This document shows positions 8,504-17,354 of a DNA stretch of 64,000 nt, piece after piece (position 1 is the stretch's first letter; each line of letters begins with the position of its first letter). The stretch covers positions 62,001-126,000 of IMG/VR virus record IMGVR_UViG_3300036772_000367; one strand, 5' to 3'. The notes below the pieces were generated by a model, which was not told the origin of the DNA, ran no database searches, and saw only the letters and a program-made list of their open reading frames with translations. This stretch comes from a virus. The translations under genes and the position numbers were made by a program.

Positions 8504-9586
8504 ATGAACCAGGCTCTCGTTCATTCCGGGGTCAATGGTCAACTGTCGCGGCAGGCAGCGTATGCGCCTCCGCAGCAGCAGGTGAGTTACGCGCCACCGC
8601 AGCCCAACTACCCGGCCATGCCGAGCAATCTGTTGCGCAAGGCAGCCACGAAGTCCGACGACTACGTCGATCGGATTCTGCAACGCCGCGAGTCGGGCCA
8701 GAAGTTGGCGCACGCTGACAAGGTCCAGAAGATGGCTCTGATCCTCTCCGATGAGGTCAGTGGCATCAAGCGGCTCGGCGTGGGCATGATCGGCCCGATC
8801 CAGCTCAAGTTGCGCTATCAGGGTATTACGCGCAACGTGCTGATCGAGGACCCGGTCACCCCCGGTACTCCGGTCGAGTACGACGTGTGGGACGACCTGG
8901 GCCAGGCGTACATCATGTCCGGCCACGAGGGTGAAGTTCGGATCACCCCGTTCGAGGGCAAGCGCGTTCCGGTGCGGTTCTTCCGTATCGCCTCGCGGCC
9001 CGCGATCCGCAAGGAAGACCTGTTCTACCTCCGCATCAACGCGGTCGAGCAGGCCCAGGACGAAACCAAACAGGCGATCCTCAAGCAGGAGGACTCCCGC
9101 TTGATGGTGATCCTCCAAGCCGCCGTGAACGACTACGCCACCCGGCCCGACCACATCGTCACGCCGAACCACAACGTCATCGAGACCAGTGGTTACTACA
9201 CACCGGCGTCGCTGTACACCGCCGTCGCGCAGACCGACATGCACGAGTTGCAGTCCGCGCGGATCATGGTCAACCCCTACGACTACCGGGATTTCTTCCG
9301 GTGGGACATCAACACCACCGGTTGGGCCTTCAAGGACCGGGTTGTCGCGGGCGAGACCATCACCACCTTCGGTGAGTTCCAGTTCCAGCGCAGCATCATC
9401 GTCCCCCAGAAGACGATGTACCTGACGCCGGAGCCGAACTTCCTCGGTGTGTTCCCGGTGCTGTACTCGTTGGACGTCGAGGAAAACCACAATGTTGAAG
9501 CATTCTGGAAAGGATGGGTCTTCGACGAAATGGTTTCCATGGCAATCCTCAACCCCAGAGGGATTGCAACTGTGTCGAAGCCATAA
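8504..9586 (+). CDS. Major capsid protein (HK97 fold)
   Basis: At 360 residues it is the right length and position for the major head protein. After a Gln/Pro-rich N-terminal arm (about 1-45, possibly removed during maturation) it shows features of myovirus capsid proteins. These are a long helix (DETKQAILKQEDSRLMVILQ), the ARIMVNPYDYRDFF region and a C-terminal strand PQKTMYLTPEPNFLGVFPV. An AAGGAA site precedes the ATG. A strong terminator follows, as expected for a highly expressed gene. Confidence 0.8.
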   Translation: MNQALVHSGVNGQLSRQAAYAPPQQQVSYAPPQPNYPAMPSNLLRKAATKSDDYVDRILQRRESGQKLAHADKVQKMALILSDEVSGIKRLGVGMIGPIQLKLRYQGITRNVLIEDPVTPGTPVEYDVWDDLGQAYIMSGHEGEVRITPFEGKRVPVRFFRIASRPAIRKEDLFYLRINAVEQAQDETKQAILKQEDSRLMVILQAAVNDYATRPDHIVTPNHNVIETSGYYTPASLYTAVAQTDMHELQSARIMVNPYDYRDFFRWDINTTGWAFKDRVVAGETITTFGEFQFQRSIIVPQKTMYLTPEPNFLGVFPVLYSLDVEENHNVEAFWKGWVFDEMVSMAILNPRGIATVSKP

Positions 9587-9624
9587 CAATTTAGGATCGG
9601 ATTGGTAACGGTACTAGGTAGCAA

Positions 9625-9659
9625 CAGCCCCCTCACCAGCACATATGGTGAGGGGGCTG
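9625..9659 (+). terminator. Strong terminator after the capsid gene
   Basis: A perfect 14-pair stem (CAGCCCCCTCACCA with TGGTGAGGGGGCTG) closes a 7-base loop, followed by TCGT. It ends capsid transcription before the inserted endonuclease gene. Confidence 0.9.
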
Positions 9660-9725
9660 TCGTATGCTCGGAGAGAACCACACTGTGAGAGTGTTTTTGG
9701 AAGGGCTGGGTTATTGAACGCATAG

Positions 9726-9755
9726 TTGCGAGCAGAGATTGGGTGTACTTACACT
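9726..9755 (+). promoter_or_regulatory. Promoter of the free-standing endonuclease
   Basis: TTGCGA and TACACT are 18 bases apart. The ATG begins six bases after the -10 element, so the transcript is probably leaderless. The antisense HNH gene at 22748 has the same -10/6-base/start arrangement. Confidence 0.6.
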
Positions 9756-9761
9756 GCGGGT

Positions 9762-10928
9762 ATGGCTACCATCGCCGCAGAGACCCGAGCACGAGTCATG
9801 GAGCGTCACCAGGCCGGTGACGTGCCCTCACGTATCTGTCATGTCCTGCACCTCTCGCCCTCCACGGTGGCCCGCGTGCTGCGTGAAGTGGGTGTGCTGA
9901 CCGTGGAGCACAAGACCACTGTCGAGGCCCGGCAGCTTCGAGCTGAGCAGGCACCTCAGGTGCGGCGCCTCGCTGAGAAGGGGATCAGCCCAACGCAGAT
10001 CTGTAAAGAGCTGCATCTGGGCTATGACACACTCCGACAGATCGCTCGTGAGCATGAGATTGATCTACCGAAGGGGAGGGTCGGTGCACCTACCCAGAAG
10101 GCCCGACTCATGCCTCGCATACGAGAGCTTGTTGGTAAGGGTCTGTCACAATCTGAGATTTCTGAGGCTGTGGTTGTCCCACTTCCCACTATCAGTCGAT
10201 GGCTTCGGCAAGAAGAGATTCATCTTGGTCGCATAGACCGACACCCCGATCGCTCAGCTAACTTTGGTGCGACCTCGGAAGAACGGAGTGCGAGGGGAAG
10301 TCGAGGAGGACACGCCTCAGCGGACAAACTCGTTACCGTTGCTTGCAAATATTGTGGAGAAGAATTCACCCAAGGACGCAGTGGTTCTGGCAGAACTAGT
10401 CGTGATAGATATTGTTCACGTGAACATGCCTACGCGTACCGTCGGGAAAACTCTGGCAAGATGACCGTTTATACATGTGAATATTGTTCGACCGAATTCC
10501 AGTGGTGGACGAATCAACCACGAAAATTTTGTAGTCGAGAACATTTCTTGAAGGCGAATAAGCAAGTACCGAAGTATGGGTTTGAAGGACAAATCCTCGA
10601 TTCCGGCTACGAAGCCGCCTTCGTCGGAATGTGCTCAGTCTTGGGTATTCCCTTTGAGTTCTTTGATCGTGACGAGTGCGTGGAGTGGCAACCGGGGAGC
10701 TTGTATGGTCCTGATTTTCGTGTACTGATTGCAGGGAAGCCCGTCTTTGTCGATACGAAGGGACAAGACCGAGGATCTCACAAGTGGAAAGCTTTTCGCG
10801 AGCAGCGCGGTAGGTTGGCTATCCTGCATCGAGATGATTTGGCTATCCTTATGAAGATTTCGTCGTCCACGGACTGGCTGAATCATATCCGTGACATTGC
10901 GGTTGTCCAACAAGCAGAGCAAGAGTAA
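9762..10928 (+). CDS. Free-standing PD-(D/E)XK homing-type endonuclease
   Basis: The product (388 residues from this ATG) has three helix-turn-helix segments in tandem (about 10-40, 55-85 and 100-130, for example SPSTVARVLREVGV). Two zinc-binding segments follow: CKYCGEEF with a downstream C-x2-EH, and CEYCSTEF with CSREH. The C-terminal domain carries a conserved Glu in SGYEAAF, then GPDF and VDTKG, which match a PD-(D/E)XK nuclease core. It sits between the capsid and neck genes behind a terminator, as homing endonucleases in structural operons do. An upstream TTG at 9726 overlaps the promoter and is rejected. The family name is inferred from motifs. Confidence 0.7.
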   Translation: MATIAAETRARVMERHQAGDVPSRICHVLHLSPSTVARVLREVGVLTVEHKTTVEARQLRAEQAPQVRRLAEKGISPTQICKELHLGYDTLRQIAREHEIDLPKGRVGAPTQKARLMPRIRELVGKGLSQSEISEAVVVPLPTISRWLRQEEIHLGRIDRHPDRSANFGATSEERSARGSRGGHASADKLVTVACKYCGEEFTQGRSGSGRTSRDRYCSREHAYAYRRENSGKMTVYTCEYCSTEFQWWTNQPRKFCSREHFLKANKQVPKYGFEGQILDSGYEAAFVGMCSVLGIPFEFFDRDECVEWQPGSLYGPDFRVLIAGKPVFVDTKGQDRGSHKWKAFREQRGRLAILHRDDLAILMKISSSTDWLNHIRDIAVVQQAEQE

Positions 10929-10993
10929 CTCCTGTCCTTTGCGACCTCACTCCGCCAGCAAGAGGTGAGAGTCGGGTTCTCAGAGGAGTGACA

Positions 10994-11563
10994 ATGCTGA
11001 CTACTACATCCGAACCGATTATGATTCGGAATCTACACGCTGGACCTACCGTCTTTACGTACGGCAAGAATGCGGAAGACTTTGTGGAATGGGCTGGTCG
11101 GGGCGACCAGATGGGCAACGACATCCAGGCGGTGCCCGCTAACCTCCTGAACCTGGTGCAGTTCCGCCGGTCGCTGACGCGCGGCATCTTTGAGATCGTG
11201 GATGAACCCGATCTGGTGCTCCAGACCAACAACCTGCACCGGACGGAGTGGGAGAACCGCCAGGAGCAACAACAGCTCGCGGCAGCCGAGTCGATGGACG
11301 AGGTGCAGGACAACGACCTGCTGATGCTGACCTGCATCGCACCGGCCCAGAAGAACAGCATCAAGCAGTGTGAGACCTCGGTGCCGGTGCGCGCCAAGGA
11401 GCAGGACGACGCTCCCCCGCTGTGCGGTGAGCACAAGCACCTGTCTACGCAATTCGTGCTGGAGTACACCGGTCGCATGAACGGTGCCGAGCCGGAGAAG
11501 GCATGGAAGAAGGTCACCCTGGCGGCTCGGACTCGCCAGGCTGCTCAGAAAAAGGGAGAGTAA
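10994..11563 (+). CDS. Head-tail region protein
   Basis: This 189-residue acidic protein has a helical Gln/Glu-rich middle (EWENRQEQQQLAAAESMDEVQ) and three cysteines and a His (CIAP, CETS, LCGEHKH) that could bind a metal. ATG 10994 is chosen because AGAGGAG ends seven bases before it; a GTG at 10988 would touch that site. No family is recognised. It lies directly upstream of, and abuts, the next small gene. Confidence 0.65.
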   Translation: MLTTTSEPIMIRNLHAGPTVFTYGKNAEDFVEWAGRGDQMGNDIQAVPANLLNLVQFRRSLTRGIFEIVDEPDLVLQTNNLHRTEWENRQEQQQLAAAESMDEVQDNDLLMLTCIAPAQKNSIKQCETSVPVRAKEQDDAPPLCGEHKHLSTQFVLEYTGRMNGAEPEKAWKKVTLAARTRQAAQKKGE

Positions 11564-12061
11564 ATGACTGAGACGAAGCGGCCTGAGTTCGATGTGGACC
11601 AGAGCACGCTGTTCAAGACCACCGGGTACGTCGAAGACCCCGCCTGGGTGCCGTCGCCCTTCGATCAGTTCGGCACCGTCCAGACGGCAGGTACCGCAGG
11701 CGACGACGTGCATGGCGATGTCCGGGAGGTCTCGGCGGCTTTCCAGATCGGCCGTGTCCGTGACCTGATGCACGCGGCGCGGGCCCTCGATCCCGACGAC
11801 CCGACTCCGGCCGACAACGTGGTGCTGCCCGGCCAGGACCACCGCGACGAGTCCACGGCTCGCGAGGAGGTCTTCCGACTGGCTCGCCGGCATATCGCCG
11901 AGCCCGTTGAGCTGGGCATGACTGAGGCCCGTCGGCGTGCGGCCGAAACGGAATCCGACGCTGAGGTGGAAACGGAATCCGACGGGGAGAAGTCCGAGGA
12001 CGAGAGGCAGGAAAATCCCGATCGGACGGCGGCAGCGGGATGGACCAACCAAAACGGCTGA
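11564..12061 (+). CDS. Acidic hypothetical head-tail protein
   Basis: The 165-residue product begins directly after the previous stop with a good AAGGGAGAG site. It has a helical centre (FRLARRHIAEPVELGMTEARRRAA) and a strongly charged, Glu-rich C-terminus. No family is recognised. A terminator follows, so it closes a two-gene unit. Confidence 0.65.
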   Translation: MTETKRPEFDVDQSTLFKTTGYVEDPAWVPSPFDQFGTVQTAGTAGDDVHGDVREVSAAFQIGRVRDLMHAARALDPDDPTPADNVVLPGQDHRDESTAREEVFRLARRHIAEPVELGMTEARRRAAETESDAEVETESDGEKSEDERQENPDRTAAAGWTNQNG

Positions 12062-12075
12062 CGTTCTGATTTCAC

Positions 12076-12110
12076 GACGAGCCAGGTGAGTCATTCTTGC
12101 CTGGCTCGTC
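12076..12110 (+). terminator. Terminator
   Basis: GACGAGCCAGG pairs perfectly with CCTGGCTCGTC over 11 pairs with a 13-base loop, followed by a pyrimidine-rich run (TCCTGTCTTCG). Confidence 0.85.
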
Positions 12111-12171
12111 TCCTGTCTTCGTTCTTTCTGCTGCCTGAGTAAGTAATGAAGGTACGAATGGAAGGAACCCT

Positions 12172-12843
12172 GTGACTACTGCCAGTAAGACTCCGAACTT
12201 GGGTCTGATGTACCCAGTGGGTTCTGACACGTTCGACATCACGGACTTCGAGAACACCTTCACCATCATCGATCAGAATCCCGGTACGTTGACTGTCGCC
12301 AATCAGGCGTCGCGACCCACTGGTTGGGGTGCCAATCAGCATGGTCGCCGGGTGATGCAGGCCGATCAGGGTATCGAGTGGTGGTGGAACCAGCCCAGTT
12401 CCATCGTGGCCGGAGTGTGGACACGGGTGGCACCCAAGGGCTGGCTGGGAGGCACCTACCACGGTGGCTCGGTCAGTTGTAACGACACGTCTACCCCGGG
12501 TGTGCTAGTGGCATCGGTGAACCTCCTGGTACCCGGCGGCCGACCTGTGCAGGTGTTCTATTCATTTCTGTACGCCACCAACACCAACAATAGTGACGGT
12601 CAGGCTCTCGTGCAGTATTACGAGAACGGCACTTTCGTCAACAACAAAACACACAATGGTACGGGCTACAATGGTGGAGATCCCTCGAACCCACCGAGTT
12701 CCGGCATGATGTACTACCTGCGTAACATCGCGCCGACCACGCAGCAGAACGTGACATTCAGCATTTATGTGACGGGGATCGCAGGTCGTCCCATCGGACA
12801 AACAACACTATGGAATACGACTCTCGATATTTACGAGGTCTGA
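12172..12843 (+). CDS. Fibre-like structural protein
   Basis: The 223-residue product opens with TPNLGLMYPVGSDTFDITDFENTFTIID. This resembles the N-terminal attachment segment of many phage fibre and appendage proteins. A Gly/Asn/Trp-rich beta region with a jelly-roll-like C-terminus follows. GTG start with GGAAGGA upstream. Function as a short fibre is inferred. Confidence 0.6.
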   Translation: MTTASKTPNLGLMYPVGSDTFDITDFENTFTIIDQNPGTLTVANQASRPTGWGANQHGRRVMQADQGIEWWWNQPSSIVAGVWTRVAPKGWLGGTYHGGSVSCNDTSTPGVLVASVNLLVPGGRPVQVFYSFLYATNTNNSDGQALVQYYENGTFVNNKTHNGTGYNGGDPSNPPSSGMMYYLRNIAPTTQQNVTFSIYVTGIAGRPIGQTTLWNTTLDIYEV

Positions 12844-12849
12844 TACGTC

Positions 12850-13722
12850 ATGACGACAGCCGGGAATCCCGTTCGACAGTATGTGAGTCAGTATTCCAAT
12901 GACGCGCTGACTCTGAATATTCACATCGCGGGTGTGTTGGCCGATCCCGACAACAGCGCGGTCACCGTCACCATGCTGGATGAAAGCACGAATGCCACCG
13001 TCTTCACCGAGGCCGCTACACGCGTGGGAGCGGGTCAATATGATGTCGTGCTCACCTCGGCACAGTCGGCTACGCCGGACAACTACACGGTCACCTGGGA
13101 ATACTCCATTCAGGGTCGAGGTCAATTTTTCCAGACCTACATCTTGATCGGGCAGGCCGACCCCAACTACGACAACCTCACGCTGGACATGAAGAACCTC
13201 GTGGAGAGCGTCTGGTTCCGGTTCGCCGATCTGTTCGACTCCCCCGAGGGCGGTCCGAACCTCCAGACCTACTTCCAGACCAACTGGACCCGGGGTCGTG
13301 TCGCGCAGCTGTTGGGCGTGGCGTTCGGCTACATCAACACGATCCAGCAACCCTTCCAGACCTGGTCTATGGACGGTACGACGGGCCCCATCTTCCCGGT
13401 GGCTCAGTGGGGTTCGCTGCTGAGTCAGGCACTACTGGTGGAATGTCTCAAACACCTACGCCGGTCCTACACCGAGCAGCCGGACTTCCAGGGCGGTGCG
13501 GTTACCCGCCTGGACCGACAGCAGTACTGGGACCGCTGGGGTCAGATCTTGCAAGAGGAGCAAGCCACCCTCAAGCAGCAGCGCGACGTACTGAAGATCA
13601 GCTCCATGAGTCTGTCTCAACCAATGGTTCTGGTGAGCGGTGGAGTGTTTGGCAAATATGGGCCAACGAGATATGCAGGAAGTGCCGCAGCCCGTCCTAG
13701 GCTATGGGCTCGGTTTTATTAA
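12850..13722 (+). CDS. Neck or connector-associated protein
   Basis: The 290-residue product has an immunoglobulin-like N-terminal domain (about 15-105, with GAGQYDVVLTS and NYTVTWEY). A mainly helical domain follows, with two Gln-rich helices at the end (QQYWDRWGQILQEEQATLKQQRDVLK). Its position between the capsid and tail genes suggests a neck or head-completion role. No specific family is recognised. Confidence 0.6.
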   Translation: MTTAGNPVRQYVSQYSNDALTLNIHIAGVLADPDNSAVTVTMLDESTNATVFTEAATRVGAGQYDVVLTSAQSATPDNYTVTWEYSIQGRGQFFQTYILIGQADPNYDNLTLDMKNLVESVWFRFADLFDSPEGGPNLQTYFQTNWTRGRVAQLLGVAFGYINTIQQPFQTWSMDGTTGPIFPVAQWGSLLSQALLVECLKHLRRSYTEQPDFQGGAVTRLDRQQYWDRWGQILQEEQATLKQQRDVLKISSMSLSQPMVLVSGGVFGKYGPTRYAGSAAARPRLWARFY

Positions 13723-13747
13723 TCACTAGGAAAGCTGTCATTTCACG

Positions 13748-13795
13748 TAGCTCTCCCTCTAAGAGATGACCACGGTCGTCGGTGAGGGAGAGCTA
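13748..13795 (+). terminator. Hairpin overlapping the next leader
   Basis: TAGCTCTCCCTC pairs with GAGGGAGAGCTA (12 pairs). The 3' arm holds the GGGAG that would serve as ribosome-binding site for the following ATG, so the hairpin could both terminate transcription and hide the next start. The loop side contains AAGAGATGAC, also present in the hairpin at 1894. Confidence 0.7.
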
Positions 13796-13799
13796 TGTC

Positions 13800-14033
13800 A
13801 TGACCACTCCAGAATTGCCCGTCCGCATCTGCGTCGGGTGTGGACAATCCGATGATCACCCACGCCATGTCGTCGTGGATCCCCAACATGGTGATGAGCT
13901 GCCCTGGCACATGGACTGCCACTCCCACGTGGGGTGTGAGACCTGCCAGGCGTCCGTGTCCGGCTCCAACGGAGCCCAGGGCCATGTACTGCGCCAACAC
14001 ATCGTCACAACGGCGCAGGGAGGCGCACAGTGA
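13800..14033 (+). CDS. Small Cys/His-rich protein
   Basis: The 77-residue product carries CVGCGQ, HMDCHSH and CETC spaced like one zinc-binding unit. The ATG follows a GGGAG site inside a hairpin arm. Its stop overlaps the next GTG start. No specific family is recognised; phage proteins of this kind are often small zinc fingers of unknown role. Confidence 0.65.
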   Translation: MTTPELPVRICVGCGQSDDHPRHVVVDPQHGDELPWHMDCHSHVGCETCQASVSGSNGAQGHVLRQHIVTTAQGGAQ

Positions 14034-14425
14034 GCAATCTCGTCCAGGTCGAAGCCAACCACCTGTTGGATGCTTCCCTGGGGACCGCCGCGTACACCGC
14101 GCCGACGTCACCGGTTCAGCTGGCTCTGGTGACCACGGCTGGCTCCAACACGGCCGCCGGCACCGAGGTCGTCAACGCGGGTGGCTCCTCCTACAGCCGT
14201 CAGAACATCACATTCAACTCGGCGTCGGCGGGGAGCACTTCGAACTCGGCCATCATCAACTTCACCAACATGCCGGCCACGACGACTGTGGGCGTGGAGA
14301 TTTGGGATTCTGCCACCGGTACGCATGTGCGCCGGTACTTCGGGAACCTGACCGCCTCCAAGACCACCGCGCTGGGTGACACGCTGTCGTTCGCATCCGG
14401 AGCTATCACCGCCACGCTGTCCTGA
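14030..14425 (+). CDS. Phage tail fibre-like protein
   Basis: At 131 residues it follows a common phage pattern. An N-terminal helix (NHLLDASLGTAAYTAP) leads into VQLALVTTAG, a GGSSYSRQNITFNSAS strand, a VGVEIWDSATG strand, and LTASKTTALGDTLSFASGAI at the end. Proteins with this signature are annotated as minor tail or fibre proteins. It is coupled to the upstream gene (GTGA overlap) and lies 12 bases before the large dimethylformamidase-like fibre. Confidence 0.75.
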   Translation: MSNLVQVEANHLLDASLGTAAYTAPTSPVQLALVTTAGSNTAAGTEVVNAGGSSYSRQNITFNSASAGSTSNSAIINFTNMPATTTVGVEIWDSATGTHVRRYFGNLTASKTTALGDTLSFASGAITATLS

Positions 14426-14437
14426 GAAGGGAACCGA

Positions 14438-16849
14438 ATGGCGACATTTGTTGCCAAAACAGACTGGGTGCATCCGAAGTCTGGCGGTACTTCCTTTTCC
14501 GTGACCCTGTCGCACACCGCTACCGCTGGCAACAAACTGGTGTTTTTCAGCGGTGGCGGTGCTATCTCCACTCCCACGGGTTTTACTGAACTCACCACCT
14601 ATGGGGGCGGTACGGAGGACGTTTCCATCTGGGACAAGACCGCTGCGGGCGGTGAGACGTCAGTTTCGGTGTCTCTCAATGGCTCCGGAGACAATGTCGG
14701 TGGAACCATCCTGGAGTTCGGGCCTGGCTTGACCTTCTCAGCGTGGTCCAACAATGGCACTGGCAACGTCGCCCAGCAATCCAACGACTACCAGATCTTG
14801 CCTTCGTCGGCGGTGTCGTTGTCCTCCGGCAACGGCGTGTTGGTCTCTATCCACACGGCCGCCACCTCGGTGGCCTGGTCGTTGGCCAACTCCATGCGCT
14901 CCTACGGACCACTGGGTTCGCTGATCAGCGTGGGTGGCAACGTGGATGCCAGTGGCACCGAGTTCTTCAACTACGGCATCGGCATCGCTGATGTCACGTC
15001 CACCGGTTCCTACCCGGCCACCGCAGCGGCGGGCCACTACACGGCGACGACGAACTACACGCCTGGCTCAGGGCGATGCTATGCGGCCCAGGTGCTCTAC
15101 ACCGACACGTCGGGTGTCGCCACCGTGGCTCCGTCGACCAAGACAGCGCAGGAGAACTCCCTGCCGGGGACCGTCTACCAGAACTGGTTTCTGGGTGACA
15201 ACGGCACCGACTCCACGACAGCCGCGTACACGGACTTTTGTTCGTATAACCCCGGCGACACTGTCAATTTCAAGGTGAATTCTTCTAACAATCCATTCCG
15301 AGTGGAGATCTATCGTCTAGGGTTCTATTCCTATGAGACATTCGGCGCTCGCAATGTGTTGGGTAATCAGGCTGGCTACATCACCGGCACCGCGATGGTC
15401 CAGCCGACACCCACCACTGATTCCACGCTGGGGTCGGTCTCGTGTGGTTGGACGACGAATGCCACCTGGGCGATCCCCTCGACCGCACAATCTGGTGTGT
15501 ACTACTACTTCGTGCGTCGTACGGATGTGACCACGCATGTTGCCTCAGGGCACTTCGTGGTCAAGGCAGCCTCGGTGACCAACAAGATGGTGGTGGTCAT
15601 CCCCGATCAGACCCATCAGGCGTACAACCGCTGGGGTGCCATCACGGACACTGGCACCACCATGACCGGCCGCAGTCTATATGCCTCCGGTGCCGACGGC
15701 GGCACGTGGGTGTTCACCGACCGGGCCTACGCGGTGAGCTTCGATCGGCCCTATGGTCTGCAAGCCGACCGCGACGTGACGTATCTGTTCGACTCCACCA
15801 TGTCCTTCATCTCTTTCGCCGAGGCGCAGGGCTACGAGATGTGCTATGTCAGCGACATGGATCTGCACGCCAGCCCCACGATCTGTCAGGGTGCGGCGAT
15901 GGTGGTGCTGGCTGGTCACCAGGAATATTGGACGACGAATACGTACAACGCGATGTACAACATCGTGAACAATTATGGCATCAATGTCGTGAACCTCTCT
16001 GCGAACACGGCATTGTGGCATACGCGGTTCGCGTCGGCCGACACAAACTACCGCACCATGATCTGTTACAAGGAATCCGGCACCCTGGATGTTGGGCCCA
16101 ATGGTGCGCTGCCGGGCACCGGATATGATCCGGTATCCTACACGGGAACATGGCGTGACACTCGGCAGCTCTCGGGCACCGTCAACAATGTTGACATCCG
16201 GCGCGAAAATTTCTTGGGTCAGATCTTTGTGATATCGGGTCACTTCTCCGGTCAGGCGGTCATCGACGCGGCCCACAAGACAAGCCCGATCTGGCGCAAC
16301 TCGGCCGGAGTCCAGGCGCTGACCACGGGGCAGACTTACACGTGCCCCATCACCTCGATCGGTGATGAGACTGACTATCCGGATGGCTCCTCCGGGCAAC
16401 CGGCCAACATGGTGATGTTGTTCTCCCAACCAGGCGTGACGTCGAGCTTGGGTGCGAACGCGGCAGGCACTTTGTACAGCAGCAGCGTGACAGTCACGCT
16501 GGGATGGACACTGGCACAGACCTCGGGCGGATCACTGATCTTCTCCACCGGCAACTGGCGTGGTCACAACCCGATCTCCCGCTGGCGTACCGCTTCCACT
16601 GCCCCCTCCACCGGAGGCATAGATCTGAACTGGCAGAACGCCCTGCTCTGCATCTTGTACGACATGGGACAGACGCCCGTCACGCTCACTGCGATGCAAC
16701 CGGGCACAGACACGGCTGTCACCGATCCCGCGATGGGTGGCATGGGGCAAGGCAAGACCACTGTAGGCAAAGCTTATGGATTGCTGGAGCCCACCCCCAA
16801 AGTGGCCTTTATGTACAGCCAGGCCGTCAATCGTTCGGCAACATACTGA
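14438..16849 (+). CDS. Tail fibre with dimethylformamidase-like C-terminal domain
   Basis: The first 240 of 803 residues form a Gly/Ser-rich beta region typical of phage adhesins. From about residue 250 the sequence matches the large-subunit C-terminal family of N,N-dimethylformamidase. The landmarks appear in order: YRLGFYS (about 292), a linker, QAYNRWG (396), SFDRPY (434), DMDLH (about 475), GHQEYW (493) and SANTALWHTRF. In bacteria this family is hydrolytic or sugar-associated; in a phage fibre it may bind or modify host surface polymers, which is inference. Start has a GAAGGGA site. Confidence 0.75.
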   Translation: MATFVAKTDWVHPKSGGTSFSVTLSHTATAGNKLVFFSGGGAISTPTGFTELTTYGGGTEDVSIWDKTAAGGETSVSVSLNGSGDNVGGTILEFGPGLTFSAWSNNGTGNVAQQSNDYQILPSSAVSLSSGNGVLVSIHTAATSVAWSLANSMRSYGPLGSLISVGGNVDASGTEFFNYGIGIADVTSTGSYPATAAAGHYTATTNYTPGSGRCYAAQVLYTDTSGVATVAPSTKTAQENSLPGTVYQNWFLGDNGTDSTTAAYTDFCSYNPGDTVNFKVNSSNNPFRVEIYRLGFYSYETFGARNVLGNQAGYITGTAMVQPTPTTDSTLGSVSCGWTTNATWAIPSTAQSGVYYYFVRRTDVTTHVASGHFVVKAASVTNKMVVVIPDQTHQAYNRWGAITDTGTTMTGRSLYASGADGGTWVFTDRAYAVSFDRPYGLQADRDVTYLFDSTMSFISFAEAQGYEMCYVSDMDLHASPTICQGAAMVVLAGHQEYWTTNTYNAMYNIVNNYGINVVNLSANTALWHTRFASADTNYRTMICYKESGTLDVGPNGALPGTGYDPVSYTGTWRDTRQLSGTVNNVDIRRENFLGQIFVISGHFSGQAVIDAAHKTSPIWRNSAGVQALTTGQTYTCPITSIGDETDYPDGSSGQPANMVMLFSQPGVTSSLGANAAGTLYSSSVTVTLGWTLAQTSGGSLIFSTGNWRGHNPISRWRTASTAPSTGGIDLNWQNALLCILYDMGQTPVTLTAMQPGTDTAVTDPAMGGMGQGKTTVGKAYGLLEPTPKVAFMYSQAVNRSATY

Positions 16850-16860
16850 AAGGCAGTGAC

Positions 16861-17328
16861 ATGGGTGCGTATGTTGTCCACAATCAAGGGGCTATTCCAG
16901 CGCTGACTGCCTCCACGACCAAGACGTTGGTTTATATCAACCCTGCTGTGGTGGATATCGTTATTAACGAGATTAGTATTTCCTTTGACTCACCTTCGGC
17001 GGCTACGGCGATCGAAGTGGATCTGTATCGAACAACCAACGCGACGAGTGCGGCCGGTCCTTCCTTCACTCCGGTAAAGACGACCAAGCCTGGTAGTGGT
17101 GGTACTGCTGCACAGTCCACTGCCTTGATCAACCTCACAGTGGAACCCACTGCCATAGAAGTGGTGCGCACCTACTTCATTTCTCCCGCTTCGGGTTTGA
17201 TGGTATTGCAGTTCCCCTTGGGCAAGGAGCCTGCTGCGCTAGGGGGCGGTCAACCCATTGGCCTACGGGTGGTCACTCCAGCAGGAGTGACACCCCATGC
17301 GTTGGCGTATCTCGACTTTTCTGAGTAG
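16861..17328 (+). CDS. Small beta-rich structural protein
   Basis: The 155-residue product is Thr/Ala/Val-rich with predicted strands throughout and no Cys. The ATG with AAGG upstream is chosen over longer frames that overlap the fibre gene. It resembles head or fibre decoration proteins in composition only; no family is recognised. Confidence 0.65.
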   Translation: MGAYVVHNQGAIPALTASTTKTLVYINPAVVDIVINEISISFDSPSAATAIEVDLYRTTNATSAAGPSFTPVKTTKPGSGGTAAQSTALINLTVEPTAIEVVRTYFISPASGLMVLQFPLGKEPAALGGGQPIGLRVVTPAGVTPHALAYLDFSE

Positions 17329-17354
17329 TGATCTTCTGACATAGGTGATCTGAC

